Source: Gemmatimonadota bacterium
GTDB taxonomy: Bacteria > Gemmatimonadota > Gemmatimonadetes > Gemmatimonadales > Gemmatimonadaceae
Assembly: GCA_040388625.1 (NCBI GenBank)
Contig: JAZKBK010000003.1
Coordinates: forward strand, 1-64,000
Length of the DNA: 64,000 nucleotides
Direction: 5' to 3'
Under the pieces are notes generated by a model that was given only the letters and a program-made list of their open reading frames with translations, was not told the origin of the DNA and did no database searches. A program made the translations under genes and the position numbers. This document shows positions 26,891 to 36,847 of this stretch, in pieces (the first letter of the stretch is position 1; each line of letters opens with the position of its first letter).

Positions 26891-28147
26891 ATGACAGATA
26901 CATCGGTCGAAATCGACGCAATCTGGAAGAAGTTTCGTAAAGGCGAGCGTCAGGACAGCCTGCGCGACCTCATTCCCGCCGCGGTCAAACGCATGCTGCG
27001 CGGACCCGATCCATCAAGGGAGCTGCGCAGCGACGACTTCTGGGCGCTGCAGGACATTTCCTTCTCGGTGGAGCGTGGCGCGGCGCTCGGCATCATCGGC
27101 CATAACGGCGCAGGGAAGTCGACACTACTCAAGATTCTTACCAGGCTGCTGACTCCAACCCGCGGGACGTACGTCACGCATGGGCGTATCGGCGCACTCA
27201 TCGAAGTCACGGCGGGATTTCACCAGGACCTCACCGGACGCGAGAATATTTTTCTGAACGGTGCGATCATTGGCCTGCGCAAGGCAGATATAGCCAGGCG
27301 CTTCGATGCGATTGTTGAATTCTCGGGCATCGGAGAGTTCATTGACACACCTGTTAAGCGCTACAGCTCCGGAATGAACGCGCGCCTCGGCTTTTCCATT
27401 GCGGCGCATCTGGATCCGGAGATCCTGATTGTCGACGAGGTGCTTTCGGTGGGAGACTTTACGTTCCAGGGGAAGTGCGTAAAGTGGATGCAGGACACAC
27501 TCAAGAAGGGAACGACGGTCGTTTTCGTATCGCACAACATGGATGCAGTGCTTTCGCTGTGCAACACGGCTGTACTGCTGAACCACGGAAGGATGGTTGC
27601 GCATGGGAACACCCCGGACGTCATCTCCGCATACTATGGTAGCGGGGGCGGCTACTTCACCGGCCGACGCGATGACGTTCGCGCGCACACTGCGGCGTTT
27701 GCTTCTAGTCACGACGAGACCGGAGTAGTCAAACCTGGAGAGCGCGTGGTTTACGCGCACAAGTTCACTGCGGATCGCGATTGCGCTCTGTCACCTGGTT
27801 TGCAGATTCGACGGGACAGGCGCGTAGTGATGCAGAGCACGTACGGCAGAATGCACGGCGCACCGATGCGTTTGTCTGCTGGCGAAACAGTGACCATTGA
27901 GTGGGCCCTCTCAATGAACTTTCCGGCTGGCGCCTACCAAGTCAGTCACTATTTGGAAGACGCAGAGGGTGGCTATCATGACTATTCCGACGGTGCACGG
28001 ACGGTGATAGTTGCGGATGATCCGCGCGTTGTTGGGGGATATTACGTCGATCTCGAAGTGGCACAGAGTGTCACGATGACCGGCAACAGCACCGACAAAC
28101 CTGTGCTTGCCACTGTCACGCGCTCCGGAAGCGAATCGGGATGTTGA
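26891..28147 (+). CDS. wzt: Polysaccharide ABC transporter ATPase with Wzt-type C-terminal domain
   Basis: A 418-residue ATPase. The nucleotide-binding domain has Walker A GHNGAGKST (about residue 72), signature YSSGMNARLGF, Walker B ILIVDEVLSVGD and H-loop VSHNMD. Residues from about 265 onward form an additional beta-rich domain typical of Wzt proteins that recognise the non-reducing end of their polymer. The 3' end overlaps the convergent glycosyltransferase gene by 32 bases. It energises export of a finished glycan across the inner membrane. Confidence 0.9.
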   Translation: MTDTSVEIDAIWKKFRKGERQDSLRDLIPAAVKRMLRGPDPSRELRSDDFWALQDISFSVERGAALGIIGHNGAGKSTLLKILTRLLTPTRGTYVTHGRIGALIEVTAGFHQDLTGRENIFLNGAIIGLRKADIARRFDAIVEFSGIGEFIDTPVKRYSSGMNARLGFSIAAHLDPEILIVDEVLSVGDFTFQGKCVKWMQDTLKKGTTVVFVSHNMDAVLSLCNTAVLLNHGRMVAHGNTPDVISAYYGSGGGYFTGRRDDVRAHTAAFASSHDETGVVKPGERVVYAHKFTADRDCALSPGLQIRRDRRVVMQSTYGRMHGAPMRLSAGETVTIEWALSMNFPAGAYQVSHYLEDAEGGYHDYSDGARTVIVADDPRVVGGYYVDLEVAQSVTMTGNSTDKPVLATVTRSGSESGC

Positions 28148-29060
28148 CACCGCGTGCTTTCGCCGCTCGGATGATTCGTAATGCGCTGGGCGGAATACTT
28201 GAGCGAATTGCCCATTTCCAGTGCAGACGGCGTGAGACACCGGGAACTGACGGAGCCAGGCTCAACAGCCGTTGAAGCCATGCAGTTCGTCCGTTATCCC
28301 AGGCATCCTGGAGGTCGGATGCCCAGCGCTGCCTGTACACTTCGGATAACTCTGCAACGAGCGCATCATCGCCCCGCAACCGTACGTCTTCCAGCGCGCG
28401 CTGTCGGAATATGTACGTAGCATACCACTGGTCCTCCGGATTGGCGCTAATCTGCCGGGAGTGGCAGCGATAGGCTGCAGTAACCGCGCGACTTGCTACG
28501 AAACGGTGCCGGAGCGCCAATCGAAGCCAGACATCGAAATCGACTGCGCGGCGGTGCGATTCGTCGAAGCCGCCTATTGCGAGTAACGCTTCCCTGCGAA
28601 CGACACTCGTGATCATCGGAATCACAGTGCTGCGAAATGCCCGCCGCGCCACGTCGGCCGGCGGTCCCTCCGGTACGTCACCGTACCAGATCCCGGATCG
28701 CGCGCCGATGAATCGAACGCCCGCGCTCGCGACTGTTGCATCGGGATACGCATCGAGTAGCGGCAGGACGGTGGCAAGGTGATTCTCTTCCCAGTAATCG
28801 TCGGAGTCGAGCCACGCTATTACATCGCCAGCTGCTGCGCGAATTCCAATGTTGCGTGCGGCGGCATTACCTGCGTTGGCCTGCATGCGGATGACCCGCG
28901 CTCCCGCCCGCTCTGCTATCTCTGCAGATCCATCGATGGATCCGTCGTCCACGACCAGGAGTTCGCATGGCGGCACGGTCTGCGCCAACACAGACGCAAT
29001 CGCTTCACCAATCGTTTCAGCTCGATTGTAGCAGGGGATGACAGCACTTACAGAGGTCAC
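28116..29060 (-). CDS. Glycosyltransferase family 2
   Basis: A GT2 enzyme of about 314 residues. Motifs are SAVIPCYNRAETIGEAI, VVDDGSIDGS, GNAAARNIGI and the metal-binding WLDSDDYW; GGFDESHRRAVDFDVWLRL follows. GTG 29060 places the start directly before the conserved first strand; GTG 29108 is a longer alternative that overlaps the upstream gene by 17 bases. Neither has a clear ribosome-binding site. It probably adds a side-chain or repeat-unit sugar. Confidence 0.85.
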   Translation of the reverse strand: MTSVSAVIPCYNRAETIGEAIASVLAQTVPPCELLVVDDGSIDGSAEIAERAGARVIRMQANAGNAAARNIGIRAAAGDVIAWLDSDDYWEENHLATVLPLLDAYPDATVASAGVRFIGARSGIWYGDVPEGPPADVARRAFRSTVIPMITSVVRREALLAIGGFDESHRRAVDFDVWLRLALRHRFVASRAVTAAYRCHSRQISANPEDQWYATYIFRQRALEDVRLRGDDALVAELSEVYRQRWASDLQDAWDNGRTAWLQRLLSLAPSVPGVSRRLHWKWAIRSSIPPSALRIIRAAKARGVNIPIRFRSA

Positions 29061-29091
29061 GAACAGGAGCGTTGGAACGGGAAGAAAGGCT

Positions 29092-30006
29092 TCACGTCCG
29101 CTTGACACTATTCGCGAAGCGGCCGCGTGCCATGCTCGCCCGTTTCAAGGATCGTACCCAAACCGCGGGCGCAGTATGGATGCGGTCTGCACGATACTGT
29201 ATTGCAGTAGTGACGCGCTCTTGCCAGACCCAGGGTGGGCGGCCCATGAACAATCGCCCGTCCGGATGCGGCACGAGGCGCGCCTTGGTAGCACCAACGC
29301 CTTCGTAAAAGCGGCGTAGGTATTGTATGGTCTGGCGTTCGGGCGGGATGTAGTGTTGAACGCGGGCATCAGCCACCCAGCGGCCTGGCAATCGTCGGCT
29401 TAGCAAGGAACGGATGAGGATTTCTTCTTCTCCGCCCAACATTGCATTGCCAACGCGGCCGAGGCTCGGGTCGAATGGGAGGTCGTGCAAAACACTCGCT
29501 CGAAATGCCATGTTCGCACCGAACGGAACGATATCTGCTGTCAGCGGCACGTCGCCGCAATTGTAGTTCCTCACCGCATACGCCATTTCCACTTCGTGGA
29601 ACGCGGCTTTGAGCCACCGTGGTGTCGGCTCTTGAAACCACGGCTCAATTGGGCCGCCAAATACTACCGCGTTCGGGTAAAGCGCAAACGCGGAAGCGTA
29701 CGCGACGAGCCAGTTCTGGCCTACGAGCACATCGTCATCGGTCCATATGATGTAGTCGCCACATGCCGCTGCGACTGCGGCGTTACGCGCGTTGCTCAGC
29801 CCCGGGATCTGCTCCCAGATGGGTCGAATGGGAAGTCTGGCCGCGAAATCACGCGTCACGCTATCGGTGTCATCGTCGCTGTTATTGTTGACGACGATTA
29901 CCTCCCAGGAGCTTCCGGGTGGTATCCAAAGCGTCGTCATGCGCTCCAGCGTCTGCCGCAGCAGGCCAGCGCGATTCCACGTACAGATAGCGACAGTCAG
30001 GTGCAC
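29092..30006 (-). CDS. Glycosyltransferase family 2
   Basis: A 304-residue GT2 enzyme starting LTVAICTWNRAGLLRQTL, with VVNNNSDDDT and the catalytic WTDDDVLVG motif. A GGPIEPWF segment and LGGEEEILIRSLL match the subgroup with a later Glu-Glu catalytic/acceptor motif. It lies immediately upstream of another GT2 gene on the same strand and is likely cotranscribed with it. Confidence 0.87.
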   Translation of the reverse strand: MHLTVAICTWNRAGLLRQTLERMTTLWIPPGSSWEVIVVNNNSDDDTDSVTRDFAARLPIRPIWEQIPGLSNARNAAVAAACGDYIIWTDDDVLVGQNWLVAYASAFALYPNAVVFGGPIEPWFQEPTPRWLKAAFHEVEMAYAVRNYNCGDVPLTADIVPFGANMAFRASVLHDLPFDPSLGRVGNAMLGGEEEILIRSLLSRRLPGRWVADARVQHYIPPERQTIQYLRRFYEGVGATKARLVPHPDGRLFMGRPPWVWQERVTTAIQYRADRIHTAPAVWVRSLKRASMARGRFANSVKRT

Positions 30007-30211
30007 AGTAGTGCGCCAATGTTCAAGTGTTGCCCAGAGTCACGGCGAACATGGACATTAAGAAACGCAATCGGCCGCATGTTGTGTGCTTAGCAGCAAG
30101 CCGCCTGCCACGATTGCTTCGCAGGCCGTGGCCCGAGCGGCACCCGATATGCCACCCACGCCGCGAACGACTATCGCGAAGACATTTGATTTCTCTGTTC
30201 CGGCGTTTTGC

Positions 30212-31264
30212 ATGATGTCAGTGGATAAAACACCTTTGGTCTCAGTTATCGTTCCAGCATTCAATTCCGAACAGTACATAGGAGATGCGTTGACATCGCT
30301 CACGCGGCAATCGATCTCCAGTATTGAAATCATCGTGGTCGATGACAAGTCAACTGACGATACGGCACGTATCGCAGAGGAGCAGGCCGCTGGCGACACC
30401 CGCATTCGAGTGATTCGGAGAGAATCGGCATCTGGTCGCCCCGCATGCGCCCGTAACGACGGCTTGCGAGTTGCACGCGGCAAATACATCGCCCTTCTCG
30501 ATGCAGACGACATTGCCACACCTGATCGACTGGACTCATCAGTCCAGGCGATGCGCAGGACCGGTGCGCGGCTGGCATTCGCCGACTATCGAAAGGTGTT
30601 TCAGGACACTGGTGAAGCGGAACCGAGTGACTTTCTGGAAGCGGTCAACTTTCGTGATCGGGCGGCCGGTTATCTCACGCCGATAAGTGACGACGTCTTC
30701 CTCTGCGAACCGTCGTTCCCGGCATTTCTCTTCACATGCATCGCGGTTAACACACCGACGATCGTATTCGAGCGGGGGTTGCTCGATGAAGAACCGATTT
30801 GGTTTGATGAATCGATAGTCTGCTTTGAGGATGTAGATCTGTGGTTCCGGCTTGCAGCCCGAACACAGTTCGTCTTTGTCAATGACACGCACGCGTTGAA
30901 TCGCAGGCACTCCGACAGTCTCACTGCCAGCAATCCTCTTCATACGAAACTTGACGGCATTGCGGTCAGAAAGGATCACCTCAAGAGACTTCGCTCGACA
31001 ATGTCCCACGGCGAAATCATGGCGGCGAAGCAAACGATTGCTGACTTACTGTGGGACGTGTCGTACGGCAACTGGTGCAACGGCGATCTACGGCGCGCGC
31101 GGTCCGGTTTTCTCAATAGCTGGCTCACCAAACCAACAATGCGCGCCGCGATTGGCTACTGCAAGGCATTCATCCCGAGGACGTTGGCCCTGGCGGTCGT
31201 CAGAGGTTCTGAGTCGATGATCACGTCCGGGGAACTCCCCCACGATGAGGAAATATGTGCCTGA
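30212..31264 (+). CDS. Glycosyltransferase family 2
   Basis: A 350-residue GT2 enzyme. The catalytic domain begins PLVSVIVPAFNSEQYIGDAL and contains VVDDKSTDDT, ARNDGLRVARGKYIALLDADD and CFEDVDLWFRLA. Start ATG 30212 (or the adjacent ATG 30215) is chosen because the open frame upstream lacks protein-like character. It is transcribed alone, divergent from the preceding glycosyltransferase and convergent with the acyltransferase gene. Confidence 0.85.
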   Translation: MMSVDKTPLVSVIVPAFNSEQYIGDALTSLTRQSISSIEIIVVDDKSTDDTARIAEEQAAGDTRIRVIRRESASGRPACARNDGLRVARGKYIALLDADDIATPDRLDSSVQAMRRTGARLAFADYRKVFQDTGEAEPSDFLEAVNFRDRAAGYLTPISDDVFLCEPSFPAFLFTCIAVNTPTIVFERGLLDEEPIWFDESIVCFEDVDLWFRLAARTQFVFVNDTHALNRRHSDSLTASNPLHTKLDGIAVRKDHLKRLRSTMSHGEIMAAKQTIADLLWDVSYGNWCNGDLRRARSGFLNSWLTKPTMRAAIGYCKAFIPRTLALAVVRGSESMITSGELPHDEEICA

Positions 31265-31321
31265 GCTCGCCAGCGGAGCATTGCCGGCGCCTCCAATCAC
31301 CGCGCAAGTGTTCTGAGCGCG

Positions 31322-32368
31322 TCATGGCGCTACGTTAGCCGCCCCGAAGATCGTGCCACGCTGTACGACACGACGACCTATCCTGATGCCAGGATGCTCG
31401 ATCATTGTGTATGCGAGCCACGGAAGTGCGACAACGAGCGCGGCAAAGACGCTCCACCGGACGTACGCCGGCGACGAGGACAAGACAATGAACGAGAACC
31501 AAAGCGCCGGAATATGCAACAGGTATACCCCGTAGCTGTATTTTGCGATTACGCCGGAGAGTGCCGTTAGCCTAGACGCAGGCATCTCGCGGACGGCTGG
31601 GATGAGTAATGCTACAGCGAGACAGAGAAGCCACCCACGTGCGGGCGCGCGCTGAACATCGGAGATAAACTCCGGATAGATGGCGAGTAGAGACCCGATC
31701 GCAATCGGCCACACCCATGATTCAATGCGCGCTGTAGTGATTGCACACAAACGGTACGCCATTATGCCTGCTACGAAGCATGGCGCATACGCAAGCACGT
31801 TGAGTCGCCATGCGACCGGGAATCTTGGCTGTCCGTATATCTGCGCCAACCCGACTAACACACCGGTGACCCACAATACTGTTAGACCTCGTGCGGAAGT
31901 GCGGCGAACAACAACGTAGAGGAGCGGCAGGAGGAGATACATCTGCATCTCAAGCGGTAGCGACCAGAATGGCCCGAGTACCGACCCTACCCCGACCAGA
32001 TTTTGTGTGAGCGCAATGTTCGCTAAGAGCTGAAACGGCGTTGCCGCGTGAAACACTCTTTGAGGCATCACGGGCACCGCGATTATCGCCACAAGGAGCA
32101 CCGTGGCGATGGAGAGCGGATAGATGCGCCACGCACGCCGCACGTAGAACGCCTTCACCCAGTCTGATCGCTCACCCTGCCGTTCTAACGACCCCATGAG
32201 CACAAGGGAGGTGTGCACAAAGAACAAGAGCACACCGTCGTGTCCCAATTCGTACGGCGTAATGACCCCGAAACGCCAGTGCCGGAGTACGGCGATGTGG
32301 GAGACTAACACGCAGAGCACCGCAATCGCACGGAGCACATCCAGATTCCGCTCAGGTAGTTTTGTCAT
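31322..32368 (-). CDS. Membrane acyltransferase-3 family protein
   Basis: A 348-residue polytopic acyltransferase-3 protein that would O-acylate a sugar of the surface polymer. It begins RNLDVLRAIAVLCVLVSHI, and contains the first-loop region YELGHDGVLLFFVHTSLVLM, FYVRRAWRIYPL and PFWSLPLEMQMYLLLPLL, with about ten helices and the ending WLAYTMIEHPGIRIGRR. A decayed relative is present at 1640-1935. It is the next minus-strand gene after the flippase gene, 36 bases away. Confidence 0.9.
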   Translation of the reverse strand: MTKLPERNLDVLRAIAVLCVLVSHIAVLRHWRFGVITPYELGHDGVLLFFVHTSLVLMGSLERQGERSDWVKAFYVRRAWRIYPLSIATVLLVAIIAVPVMPQRVFHAATPFQLLANIALTQNLVGVGSVLGPFWSLPLEMQMYLLLPLLYVVVRRTSARGLTVLWVTGVLVGLAQIYGQPRFPVAWRLNVLAYAPCFVAGIMAYRLCAITTARIESWVWPIAIGSLLAIYPEFISDVQRAPARGWLLCLAVALLIPAVREMPASRLTALSGVIAKYSYGVYLLHIPALWFSFIVLSSSPAYVRWSVFAALVVALPWLAYTMIEHPGIRIGRRVVQRGTIFGAANVAP

Positions 32369-32404
32369 CGATCCCCGTTTTATAGCTAACCGCGCCTGTG
32401 ACAG

Positions 32405-33943
32405 TTAGAAAGCACTACGCACGGTTCGCCTAATAGCAGCAATGCGGTTCGGGAACAGCGCCAGCAGAATGGCTGAATAAACGACCGCGCCAACTCCGGC
32501 CTGGATGAACAACCTTAGCAGCGCTGGATGCGCTGGCGAGATCAGGCGACCCGTTGCGAACACGACGACAGCCATACCTATGGTGGCAATGGTTGCGCCG
32601 CGAAGCGCACGCCAGTACTTCCCCCAACTCGTCACAACTTTGCAGGCGACGTACAGCAGCGGGATGCACGACAGAGGATACAACACTACCCACGCACCCG
32701 CTATCCCCGCGGTACCGGCATAGCGCGATCCAGCAAGAAATGCGATTGGAAATATGATCGCTGAAACAACGCCATGGTACATGAGGAAGCGCGTCTTCCC
32801 GCGCACAAGTAACGCACTCGGGATTACGGGCATTACGGAGCGGAGCGCCGTATAGATCGCGAGAAGTTGCAGCGGAACGATCGCGCCGGCCCACTTTTCT
32901 CCGAAGACGCCATGGATCAGATCTTTACTGACCAAACCGATCCCAATTGCGATGGGAAACGCGAGAATTGCGATCCCCTCGGTAATTGAGAGCACGTGGC
33001 GCTCCAGTGCCGCATCATCGTCTTGCACCGACGCGAATACGGTTGGAGTCACATTCGAAACAAGACTGGTGAGCTTCTCAACCGGAAGATTCGTCAGCGT
33101 CCACGCGAAGTCATAGGCACCGAGCGCCGCTTGCCCGAGAACACGTCCAGCCACGAGGAAGTCAGCGTTCGAGTAAATGAACCAGGATATGCGGCCAACC
33201 AGCACTTGCCGGCTGAACGTTATGGCACGCTCGATTGCCGCGAGGTGCGGAATCGCAAACCGCCGTGGCGACTTCACAATCGTGAATGCCATCGCAACAG
33301 CTACGCCGCACACTTCGCTCAAAACGAGCGCCCAATAGTGGAATCCTGCCATTGCGAGAGCGACTGCCAGGCCTGCCCCGAAAACGGCGCGCGTCGCGTC
33401 GATTGTCGCCAACGTGCGAAACCGAAAGTCACGTTGCAGGATGGCGTTCGGAACGGACTTGCACGCACCAAGAATGAAGGAGATACTGAGAGTGAGAACG
33501 ACTGGAACCAACGCTGGCGAATGGAAGAACGCCGCGAGAGGGCGGGCCGCCGCGAAAGACAGTCCGAAGATCGAGATCCCGACGAGCACTGAAACCGTGT
33601 TTAGTTGCGCGATCGCGTCATCCGTGAGATCGCGGAGAGTTATGATCGCGGATCCAATTCCGAACTCCGATACGAGCGCGACGAGCCCGAGGTATAGCGC
33701 CGCCATTCCAACAAGACCATAGTCGTTCGGCGTAAGCAATCGAGCCACAACGATAGTAGATCCCCAGCTAACGGCCTGTGTGAGCCACTTTGACGCAGCG
33801 CTCCAAGCAATCCCGTGCATGAGCGCCCTGTCGGACGCACCCACAGCCTGCGGGTTCGCCACAACTGCCTGCCTCACGTCGTCCCCGGCCGGCTGGCGCA
33901 CGAAATCGGACCCCAGGCCCGAACCATCGCTGTCGAAATTCAC
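32405..33943 (-). CDS. Wzx-like polysaccharide flippase (MOP superfamily)
   Basis: A protein of up to 512 residues with about 12-14 membrane helices, related to the polysaccharide biosynthesis/flippase family (RfbX/Wzx/MurJ-like). Characteristic segments are SKWLTQAVSWGSTIVVARLLTP, NDYGLVGMAALYLG, the loop NAILQRDFRFRTL and GAYDFAWTLTNLPVEKL. It should flip undecaprenyl-linked repeat units to the periplasm for the Wzy-like protein at 11023-12402. GTG 33943 gives a polar 40-residue extension; ATG 33820 before the first helix is an equally plausible start. Confidence 0.88.
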   Translation of the reverse strand: MNFDSDGSGLGSDFVRQPAGDDVRQAVVANPQAVGASDRALMHGIAWSAASKWLTQAVSWGSTIVVARLLTPNDYGLVGMAALYLGLVALVSEFGIGSAIITLRDLTDDAIAQLNTVSVLVGISIFGLSFAAARPLAAFFHSPALVPVVLTLSISFILGACKSVPNAILQRDFRFRTLATIDATRAVFGAGLAVALAMAGFHYWALVLSEVCGVAVAMAFTIVKSPRRFAIPHLAAIERAITFSRQVLVGRISWFIYSNADFLVAGRVLGQAALGAYDFAWTLTNLPVEKLTSLVSNVTPTVFASVQDDDAALERHVLSITEGIAILAFPIAIGIGLVSKDLIHGVFGEKWAGAIVPLQLLAIYTALRSVMPVIPSALLVRGKTRFLMYHGVVSAIIFPIAFLAGSRYAGTAGIAGAWVVLYPLSCIPLLYVACKVVTSWGKYWRALRGATIATIGMAVVVFATGRLISPAHPALLRLFIQAGVGAVVYSAILLALFPNRIAAIRRTVRSAF

Positions 33944-34089
33944 TTCGAATCCCGATCTGTGGAGTCACCACCGGACGCACAACGCACGCGATCAAACGCC
34001 GCGAAACTCGCGAGGGTACTCAACCGCAATCTTGTCGAGCGGGAGGAAAGGCGGCATACACCCTGCGGAGACATGTAACGCGTCAACTA

Positions 34090-35397
34090 TTACGCCTCAC
34101 CGTGCTGAACGTCGACCATATATCCCTCCGGCCTGGCGCCAGATGCCGTCCGGTAGACGTCGCAGTAGCGCGACGCCATTGCTGTGGGCGAAAATTTGCG
34201 CAAAGCGTTCGTACGCGCCGCCTCTGCAATTGCCAGTCGTGCCGGTTCGTCTTGAAGAAGTCGGGTGAGTGCGGCAGCGAGTGCATGTGAATCATCTGGT
34301 GACACCATAAGGCCCGTTCTGCCGTCGGTGATTATCTCTGGTATCCCGCCGACGGCGCTAGCGACTACGGCTGCACCGCACACCTGGCCTTCCACGACGA
34401 CCAATCCGAACCCTTCCCGACGGCTCGGAACACTGAGCACTCGGCTACGCAAATACAGTGGCGCCAGCTCCGCGCGCGATTTCCATCCTACGAAACTTAC
34501 CGAACGATGGATCCCGAGTTCGTCAACCATACGAGCCAGTTTTGGTGCGTCCGGCCCATCCCCGGCAATAACTACGCGTAGCGGCGAGACGCTCTTCGCC
34601 ACACATGCGATGGCCTGGATTAACACATCGGCACCCTTGTGAGGAGCGAGATAGCCGACGAAGAGCACGTCAATATCACGGGAACCAGCAGTGGCGTGTA
34701 ACGCTTCCGCGAGTATGTCTTCCGGTACCGCGTTATGCACCGTGTATGTGAACGGCGCGCTATCAGGAAATAGTGCGATCACATCCCGCCTGAGAGCGTC
34801 TGAAACGGCGGTGACTGCGCGACAGCTTTTAAGAAGCAATGCGGTCGCTTCGCGCGCCCGTGGCTCTGCCATGTTCACAACTACGTCGCTTCCGTGGAAC
34901 GTCAGAAGACACTGCAGCCCCGATTGAACGCAAATCCGATGGACCATGACGTACTCAGGAAGCGCATAGTGAAAATGCGCCACTTTGAGTCCAAATCTCC
35001 TGACCAACCTTACAACAACCGACTTCGCTAAAAGCCCGCGCAATTGCGCCGCAAACCTGCGCGACCGACTCTGCGAACTTGACATCGGACGCAAGCAAAC
35101 GGAAACGATCAGTTCTCCCTTCCTCCCACGGCGTGAATGGGGGAGCCAGCCGTCCGGGGCCAGTTGAAAAACGGCAACCGTCACGCCTAGATCACACAAC
35201 GCGTGCGCTATCCCTTCGACCACAAGACCTACCCCGTTACCGCCGTACCACGGCGTTACAAGAAGTACCGGTGGGCACGATTGGGAATCCTGACTGACTA
35301 TATCCGGCGACATGCTGGCCGCCCTGCCATCCGACGCGCTGGAAACGTGCGGCGTTACGTTAAGGTGGCGGCGCAGCGGCCGAAATAGTGAGTCCAT
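34090..35397 (-). CDS. Glycosyltransferase family 4
   Basis: A 435-residue GT-B glycosyltransferase with VLLVTPWYGGNGVGLVVEGIAHAL at the N-terminus, FHGSDVVVNM, the junction VLFVGYLAPHKGADVLIQAI, VVIAGDGPDAPKL and the donor-binding SRREGFGLVVVEGQVCGA. The first about 40 residues are polar and may not be translated. It is the last glycosyltransferase in the window and lies 146 bases upstream of the flippase gene on the same strand. Confidence 0.88.
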   Translation of the reverse strand: MDSLFRPLRRHLNVTPHVSSASDGRAASMSPDIVSQDSQSCPPVLLVTPWYGGNGVGLVVEGIAHALCDLGVTVAVFQLAPDGWLPHSRRGRKGELIVSVCLRPMSSSQSRSRRFAAQLRGLLAKSVVVRLVRRFGLKVAHFHYALPEYVMVHRICVQSGLQCLLTFHGSDVVVNMAEPRAREATALLLKSCRAVTAVSDALRRDVIALFPDSAPFTYTVHNAVPEDILAEALHATAGSRDIDVLFVGYLAPHKGADVLIQAIACVAKSVSPLRVVIAGDGPDAPKLARMVDELGIHRSVSFVGWKSRAELAPLYLRSRVLSVPSRREGFGLVVVEGQVCGAAVVASAVGGIPEIITDGRTGLMVSPDDSHALAAALTRLLQDEPARLAIAEAARTNALRKFSPTAMASRYCDVYRTASGARPEGYMVDVQHGEA

Positions 35398-35653
35398 AGA
35401 AATAGTAGTATCGGTTCACTGGTAGCCCAGCGCACGCCTAGACGACGTGCCAAAGTTACTTCCATGCCGCGAACTGGGTTAAAAAAAGTCCCTCCGCCAG
35501 AAGTTGCGCGACGACTTTGTTCCCGCAGAAGCACGATTGGAATCAACCGTGAAATCGTGTTTTCATCAACAAAGCAATTGACGGAACGAGTATATTGACC
35601 TGCTGTGGACGTGCCGTGCACTGCCTCCGCATCGCAAGACATCCGCACCGACG

Positions 35654-36847
35654 ATGCTATTAGAGCTGAAGCAAATCGCCCGACGCCAGTTGGAGTACAT
35701 GACCCTGCCGCGAGCCGCCAAGGCAGAACGGCGTCATGACGCTCGCGGCCTCTCGGGCAGGGACCCGGGAATTGAAGCGGTCGAGACAGCCGTGCTGGGC
35801 TGGCTCGGGGACGCACAGGACTTCTCAGCATCTCGTGACGGCGGCGCAGCAAGGGATTTCAATCTCATAAAGGGCTGGGCCCCGTCGTACCCGGAAACGT
35901 CTGGTTACATCGTTCCAACACTGATCGATTCCGGCCTCAGGCGCAATGATCCGGTACTGATCGATCGGGCGAGGCGAATGATTGACTGGCTGGTCGGCAT
36001 TCAGTTCGCCGAGGGCGGCTTCCAGGGCGGCACGATTGGAGCCGAGCCGCGCGTGCCGGTCACCTTCAATACAGGGCAAATCTTGATGGGGCTGGCAGCA
36101 GCCAGCATCCAGTTCGGCGACCGGTACGTGGAGCCGATGCACCGAGCGGCTGGCTGGCTCGTAGATACGATGGACCCCGACGGTTGCTGGCGCAGATTTC
36201 CCACGCCGTTCGCCGCGCCCGGCGAGAAGGCGTACGAAACGCACGTCGCGTGGGGATTGATCGAGGCCGCACGGGCAAGCGAGGGAGCCGGCCGTTCACG
36301 CGAGTACGCTGAGGCAGCGCTGCGCAACGCCCGCTGGGCCATCACAAAACAGCTCCCGAATGGTTGGTTTGAAAGTTGCTGTCTCTCGAACCCCGATGCG
36401 CCTCTTACACATACGATTGGGTATGTCCTGCGCGGGATGACGGAGATCTTCCTGTACACTCGGGAGTCTGACGTCCTGGCGTCGGCATTACTCACCGCCG
36501 ACGCACTCAGCAGTCGCGTGCGAAGCGACGGATTTCTCGCCGGCCGGCTCGACCGCGCGTGGAACGGGGCCGTGGATTGGGTCTGCGTCACCGGTAGTGC
36601 GCAGATCGCCCATTCGCTGCTGCTCCTTTTCAAGGAGACCGGAAACCCGCGTTACCGCGATGCCGCCTTTGCGTTGCTCCGCTATGCACGCCGCACGGTT
36701 CACCTCGACGGTCCTTCCGGAGTGAGGGGCGGTGTCAAGGGATCATTCCCGGTCGATGGCGGATACGGGACTTACGAGTTCCTGAACTGGGGAGCGAAGT
36801 TCCTGATCGATGCGGACCACGCCGAGCGGCTCGTCAGGAGCGCATGA
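35654..36847 (+). CDS. Alpha-toroid protein of a polysaccharide locus
   Basis: A 397-residue helical-repeat protein. Repeating segments such as DWLVGIQFAEGGFQGG, GWLVDTMDPDGCWRRF and WAITKQLPNGWFESC resemble the (alpha/alpha)6 toroid seen in glycoside hydrolases, lyases and prenyltransferase/squalene-cyclase-like repeats. Similar genes in exopolysaccharide loci are often misnamed. No catalytic DxDD motif is visible, so a cyclase is unlikely; a glycan-cleaving or epimerising role is inference. The stop overlaps the next start (ATGA). There is no signal peptide, so action would be cytoplasmic. Confidence 0.65.
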   Translation: MLLELKQIARRQLEYMTLPRAAKAERRHDARGLSGRDPGIEAVETAVLGWLGDAQDFSASRDGGAARDFNLIKGWAPSYPETSGYIVPTLIDSGLRRNDPVLIDRARRMIDWLVGIQFAEGGFQGGTIGAEPRVPVTFNTGQILMGLAAASIQFGDRYVEPMHRAAGWLVDTMDPDGCWRRFPTPFAAPGEKAYETHVAWGLIEAARASEGAGRSREYAEAALRNARWAITKQLPNGWFESCCLSNPDAPLTHTIGYVLRGMTEIFLYTRESDVLASALLTADALSSRVRSDGFLAGRLDRAWNGAVDWVCVTGSAQIAHSLLLLFKETGNPRYRDAAFALLRYARRTVHLDGPSGVRGGVKGSFPVDGGYGTYEFLNWGAKFLIDADHAERLVRSA

